A stretch of DNA of 64,000 nucleotides from contig CM068590.1 in NCBI GenBank assembly GCA_035048485.1, positions 6,702,329 to 6,766,328 on the forward strand, read 5' to 3'. Positions 53,301 to 59,300 of this stretch are shown here, one piece after another. The position numbers and the translations under genes are program-made. The notes under the pieces are model-generated. The model did not search any database. It was not told the origin of the DNA and saw only the letters and a list, made by a program, of their open reading frames with translations. The DNA comes from Pteria penguin. Taxonomy: Eukaryota; Mollusca; Bivalvia; Pterioida; Pteriidae. Position 1 is the first letter of the stretch; each line of letters starts with the position of its first letter.

Positions 53301-56300
53301 TAGATGTACCTCATTGATGAAAGTATTCCCTTGCCTATTGTTAGCAACTCCTCCTAAGCCTTTTGGTGGATTTTAATGAAACTTGGTACAAAGGAAGATC
53401 ACATTATGATGTTCATATTGATCGAGACCTTTCACATCTCCTCAAAATTGAATACATCTGTATTTGGTGTATTTATGAGGGTGCGAGGGTATTAAGATGG
53501 GAAATAATGGTTGTGCAAAGGAGATCAGTTAACCTTCAAACAATTGGAGAAGAAAACTGAACTATTTGGCCGGTATTAAAGGTAGTCTTCATTTACCACA
53601 GTTAGATTAGATATTTAGTTCTGGTTTGTATGATACCAAAATGCGGGTGTATTATATGCCGATTTTTTTTTTTTTTTGGGGGGGGGGGGGTTCATCTTAG
53701 AACATTTCAATCATTTCACTCAATACTGTGTCGGCCGTTTTCTGATGATCTACAATACATAGAAATTTAACCCTTTGCAGCAGACTGGGGTCTTCTACAT
53801 ACCAAAGCCTACCATGACACGGGAACTCGGTTTTACTGTCTCTGGTTCACAGGACACTGACTAGCTACCAGTTAGACTTGAACCCTGGACCTCTAGTGCA
53901 AGGGACCACCAATTGACCTTAGCACGCTCGAGAAATACTATTGGTTGTTTGATTTGTTAAAGGCCGTACCAGAATTATTTTACCAATATGACGGTTGGTT
54001 GTTTGGTGTTTTACATCGTTTTCAACAATTTTTCACCAAGCTTCAACAGAAATAATGTTCTTTCTTATTTCTGATTCACACTGTGTTTACAATGTGTTAT
54101 GGGACAGGAACAATGGTCAATTTTAGTATTTTCTCCACACAAGATTCAAACTTGCAGTGTAATAGCCTAATAGGCTACAGTATCTTACAGAGCATGAACA
54201 ATGGCCAATCTTACTGCCTCACACTGGATTCAAGACAAAAATGTGATAGGCTACAGCGTGTTACAGTGCGGCATAGATATGCACTTGACCAGCAAGGCCC
54301 AAAACATTCTAATCGATCTTACTTCTGTTGTCATCAACTTATTTGTTTTAAGAAACAAACTGCAATTTATCGAGTGGAGCTGACATCAGGGCTGTGCTAT
54401 ATTACAAGTTAATCGGTGCATAGCGATATTTTCTCTTTCTTATGTTCTAGAGACGTTAATTCTAGAGTATATTTCGCACAAATGTATTTTAAGTGGCCGT
54501 ACCGTACAGTTATTAGCACATTTATTGTCTGACCCATTACTTATACTAATAAACAACGTCAACTGCACCCTTAAACTTTATTTTGGACAAAGATGAATGA
54601 CAGTTGGGTCACTTTATTATTGTGATATATCACAGTATGCAAGCCTCTGGTTATTACAGGATTTTGTGTCTCCTTGGGTGGATTGACCGTATGTCCGATG
54701 GTAGCATATAAAAAAATCTTAAATTATAGCGATATGTTCTCGGAATATCATGATATGACATTTTATATCATTATGTATCGCGATATGTTCTGTAATATTA
54801 AAGCCGGTGTGGCCTAGTGGATAAGGTGCTCTGCTCATGATCGAGAGGTCCCGGGTTCGGCTCCCGCCCTGGGCACACCGGTGTTCTGTCTTTCGGATTA
54901 GACAGTAAAAACCGAGGTTTCGTGTCACGGTAGGCGTGGCACGTAAAAGATCCCTTACTCCTTTGGGTGGGTCCGTTGCAAAGTTCTAAATTTGTATGCA
55001 ATGCATCAGGCAGATGCCGTCACCATATACGTGAAATAATCGTGGAGTGACGTAAAACAATCGTGGAGTGACGTAAAACAATAATCAATCAGTCAGTCTA
55101 TAATATTATGATATATCGGAGTATGTTCTCCAGTATCACGATATAATTTAATCGTTCTCCAATATCACGGTATAATTTAATTGTTCTCCAGTATCACGAT
55201 ATAATTTAATCGTTCTCCAGTATCACGATATAATTTAATCGTTCTCCAGTATCACGATATATCGAGATACATTATAAGACGTGCTAACTAGCGCTGCTTG
55301 GCATTACTTAAAAATAGAAATGATACGGCAGAATTTTCACCTTCGTAACCTTTCTAATTTTACCCTATCATTTTATGGATAGAATGCCATGCTGTCTGAT
55401 TTTGTGTTTATCTGACATTAATCTACAATTTTAATGTTGTTTAATTCAAATGTAGCAATAGAGGAAATACTCTGCAAGCTCAAATAAAAATCTGTGTTAG
55501 AGCACAGATCTGAAGCCGTGTTTTTGGAATTCTCAGCCCCTCTGTCAGAACAGAAAATTTTATGATCTCCGAAGGGAGTACATATAGTCGCCACTTCGTC
55601 TCTCCGTCCGTCATAATTTTTTGCAGAGCATAACACAAAACTATAGGAGGTATCAACATGAAACTTCATAGGTAGATAGATCTCGATTAGATGAAGTACA
55701 GTGTAATAGCAAGTGTCTTCAGAAACAGCTCTGAGTAGTTTTGATTCCTTTTAGTAACAAATCCAAATTTCTTATACAATCACTCGTATACTTTAAAATT
55801 ACTTTGAAAACCAATTTAAACACGTTTATGGAAAACCTTCAGCTTCGTCAATGGTGAGCTGAGACTTGCTATTGTGGATACGTCAATTACACATTTACAT
55901 GCAGACAAAATGTTGATTGATATGTTACTAGAATATTGGAACTATACGTTTATTTCTAAGTTGCAAATAGTGTTTTGAATTTAGGATGCTAGAACATATA
56001 ATGTTAGTCAGCAACACTCTGCCACAGAGGCAGCTCGGTAGTCATGGTTCTTTACATTTCTCATAGTATCAAACTGGAGTTTCATACAACTTGTGTACTG
56101 TAAAATTACTATGAACAAATTGAGATATGATCATGGAAAACTTGGTTCAGTTTTCATCCTTGGTGAACTTGAGAGTTAGTACCGTGTATGTGTCAATCGC
56201 GTATTATATGCAAGCAGAATGTTGAAGAAATATCAACCTGGTTATAGTATGCATGATAACTTAATTATACCAAATGTGATAACTTGGTTATATCTAGTGT

Positions 56301-59300
56301 GATAACCTGGTTATATCCAATGTGATAACTTGATTATATTTTGTGCGATAACTTGATTATATTTTGTGTGGTGACTTGGTTGTATCTAGTGTGATAACTT
56401 GGTCATATTTAATATAATAACCTGATTATATCCCATGTGATAACTTGATTATATCTTGTGTAATGACTTGGTTGTATCTAGTGTGATAACTTAGTCATAT
56501 CCAGTGTGATTACTCGGTTATATTTTGTGTGATTACTTAGTTATATTTAATATGATAACTTGGTTATATCTAGTGAGATAGGTTGGTTATATCTTGGTTA
56601 AATCTAGTATGATAGTTTGGTCATATTTTGTATTATAAGTATTAACTTGGTGATATCTTGTATGATAACTTGGTTATATTTAATGTGATAACTTGGTTAT
56701 ATCTAATGTGATTAGTTGGTTATATCTAATGTGATAGGTTGGTTATATCTTGGTTAAATCTAGTATGATAGGTTGGTCATATTTTGTATGATAAGTATTA
56801 ACTTGGTGATATCTTGTATGATAACTTGGTTATATCTATTGTGATAACTTGGTTATATCTAGTGTAATAACTTGGTTATATGTAGTTTGATAACTTGTGG
56901 TGATATCAGTGTAATAGTTTGGTTATATCTAGTGTGATAACTTTGTTAATTATTTATTGTATAACTTGGTAATGTTTACTATAAAGTATACTTAGTTGTA
57001 TGTGTGCGGATATATGTCTCTGGATGTATTTAGTTTGACTCGGTTACAGCTGGCATCATTATAATTTGGTTATTTGTGATTTTTGTTTTTGTTCTAGCCA
57101 CACTACAACATAAGTATGTGAACGTAGAGGTAGATTTGAATGGGAAGAGTGAGCGGCCAGAGTGGGCTACAGCACAATACCATGCCTACTACAGCCCTCT
57201 GTGCGCCTTTGAACTGCAGATACATTGGATGGTGGCCACAGGCTGTCTCCTGGGAGATCTGGTAAGGTATTCCATCTGTATAGTGTTTATAAAAGACAAG
57301 GGATCTATCCCAGTTGTATGAAAAAATGTATGAATGCATGTGACGCAGTGTCGATGTAAGTGGATGCTGTCTTTGTTCATATGTGCTGTCTATGTACGTA
57401 ACTTGTGTGCGAACTATATGATCTATTATCTTCTATGCATAAGGTTATCATTTCAGTTCATCAAAAAAATTCAAATATTGATCGATGAAAATGAAATGGT
57501 TTGTATAAGACATGTAGAATGTGGAATGTTTTTATCAAGTAAAGGAAAACAGTATCCTCTTCAAACTTCATCGCACTTCTTAGCTTATACCACTCCAGAC
57601 CAAAAAAACAACCAAAATAATTATTATAAAACACAAAATAAATACTCAGACTAAAATACTGGCTCCCCGTCACCCTGTCAAAGTACTAATCATGATATAC
57701 CCGGACGACCCAATTCTATTGTAGCAATCCCCAGTTAACAGAATCCACAGTGCTTCTAGGCTATTGGTATTATTAATCAGATGTAAAATAGTGTCGTAAG
57801 ATCTAAAAATAATATAGTACCAAAATATCACAGCATCTCTCAGTCAGATATTACCATTAACACAGTATCTGTCTAGTTAAATATTTTGAATGTAAACGGT
57901 CTGAATTAGTCTGGCATGGGGAGTGGCAACTGTGATTCATACTTTCATGATTGGTCAAGCAAATTTGTTGTATTTTTATTTTTACCTTGACCTTCTTTTA
58001 AGGAATAAACCTACTATCTGAAATATCAACAGAGAATCTCTCAACAAATAATAAGATAAAATGGCGAGAATGCAAAAATTATGCATTAACCTTTACCTGG
58101 TAATTCAGGGGTGTAAAAAAGAAGAGAGCTTTATATCACTCGCTCTTTTTAAAATAGGCTCATGTTGAAGTCGCCCTTTACGTGCTTTTTAGCTCACCTG
58201 AGCCAAAGGCTCAAGTGAGCTATAGTCATTAGTGCGCCGTCCGTCGTCCGTCGTCGTCGCGTCCGTCGTTAACTTTTTCACATTTTCGACTTCTTCTCTG
58301 GAACTACATTGCAGATTTGGATCAAACTTTGTGTAAATGATGTACTCAAGGTCCCCTACTAAAATTGTGTTCGGGATCCCGATTCCCTCAGGGGTGGATC
58401 CAGGGTGGGACCAAAAGTGCCCAAAAGGGTACCCCTCTTCAAACGTCTTCTTCTCCAGAACCAGTACATAAATGGGGAAACTAATTGCATTTCAACAATC
58501 TATAAAGATTGGTTATTGGTTATTTAAAATTGTGTTCGGGGTTAAGATCCGTCAAATAGAAATTTACGCTTTTTTGACATGTTTCTGGACTTAGTCATTT
58601 CAATGAAGAAAAGTGTCATGTTTTTCAGTTAATTGATATTGATGATTTCTTAATGACTATTTTGATCATAATTGTGGTAAGGAATATTATTGTGAAAGAA
58701 TTTCATCATTATCTCAATTTTTGGATTTTTTATGAATTTTTTAAGACTTCCAAAAAAAGGGGGGAGGGGGGGGGGGGGGGGGGGGTTGGCCATTTTTCAC
58801 ATTTTCAACTTTTTCTACAAAACCGCATGAAAGATTTTAATGAAACATGTAATACATGAAGTACTAAAAGTCCTCTATCAATTTGGTAAATTTCATCCAA
58901 ATTGGTTAACAGATAATGCCACCATGTCTAAAAAGTAGGTCTCACAATACCACTTGGTAATTGAAATATGGAAAGTAGCGGTTTAAACCAGCTGTGGTCA
59001 AATTTTTTTGTTTTTTTTTTACACATCTAAATAAGGTTTTAGATGTTTATCAACACTCAACATATGAAATTAGGAATTTTACGTTTAAGACTTCCCAAAA
59101 AAAAGGGGGGGGGGGGGTTGGCAATTTTTCACATTTTCAACTTTTTCTACAAAACTGTGTGAAGGATTTTAATAAATCTTGGTAGAAATAAGTCACTTAC
59201 GATCCTCTTCAAATTCTGTTGTTTTCATCCAGGCCTCTTTACAGGTGGCGCCACCATAGTCAAGAGTAGGTCACAAAAGAGTTCCCTCCTTTAACAATAT

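Larger units (their letters stand above)
48341..57097 (+). other. Intron 25 (8.8 kb)
   Basis: Contains a SINE-like tail at 49975-50030, fragments of AGTCCCCTAC- and CTGAGCC-type repeats at 51695-52010, a 160-bp tandem repeat at 52310-52880, an old repeat at 53340-53560, a T15-G13 run at 53663-53690, SINEs at 53775 and 54804, and arrays at 55095 and 56235. The remaining stretches (48341-49970, 50030-51690, 54420-54800, 55270-56230) show nothing coding. Confidence 0.65.

Noticed and set aside
54804..54878. Possible free-standing tRNA gene
   Set aside because: Box A and B are present but it is the head of a dispersed SINE with a conserved body and tail, and it lacks a clean cloverleaf.
57334..57654. 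106-codon frame after exon 26
   Set aside because: Low-complexity intronic sequence in a frame that does not continue DEPDC5; exon 27 follows at the right phase from 57261.
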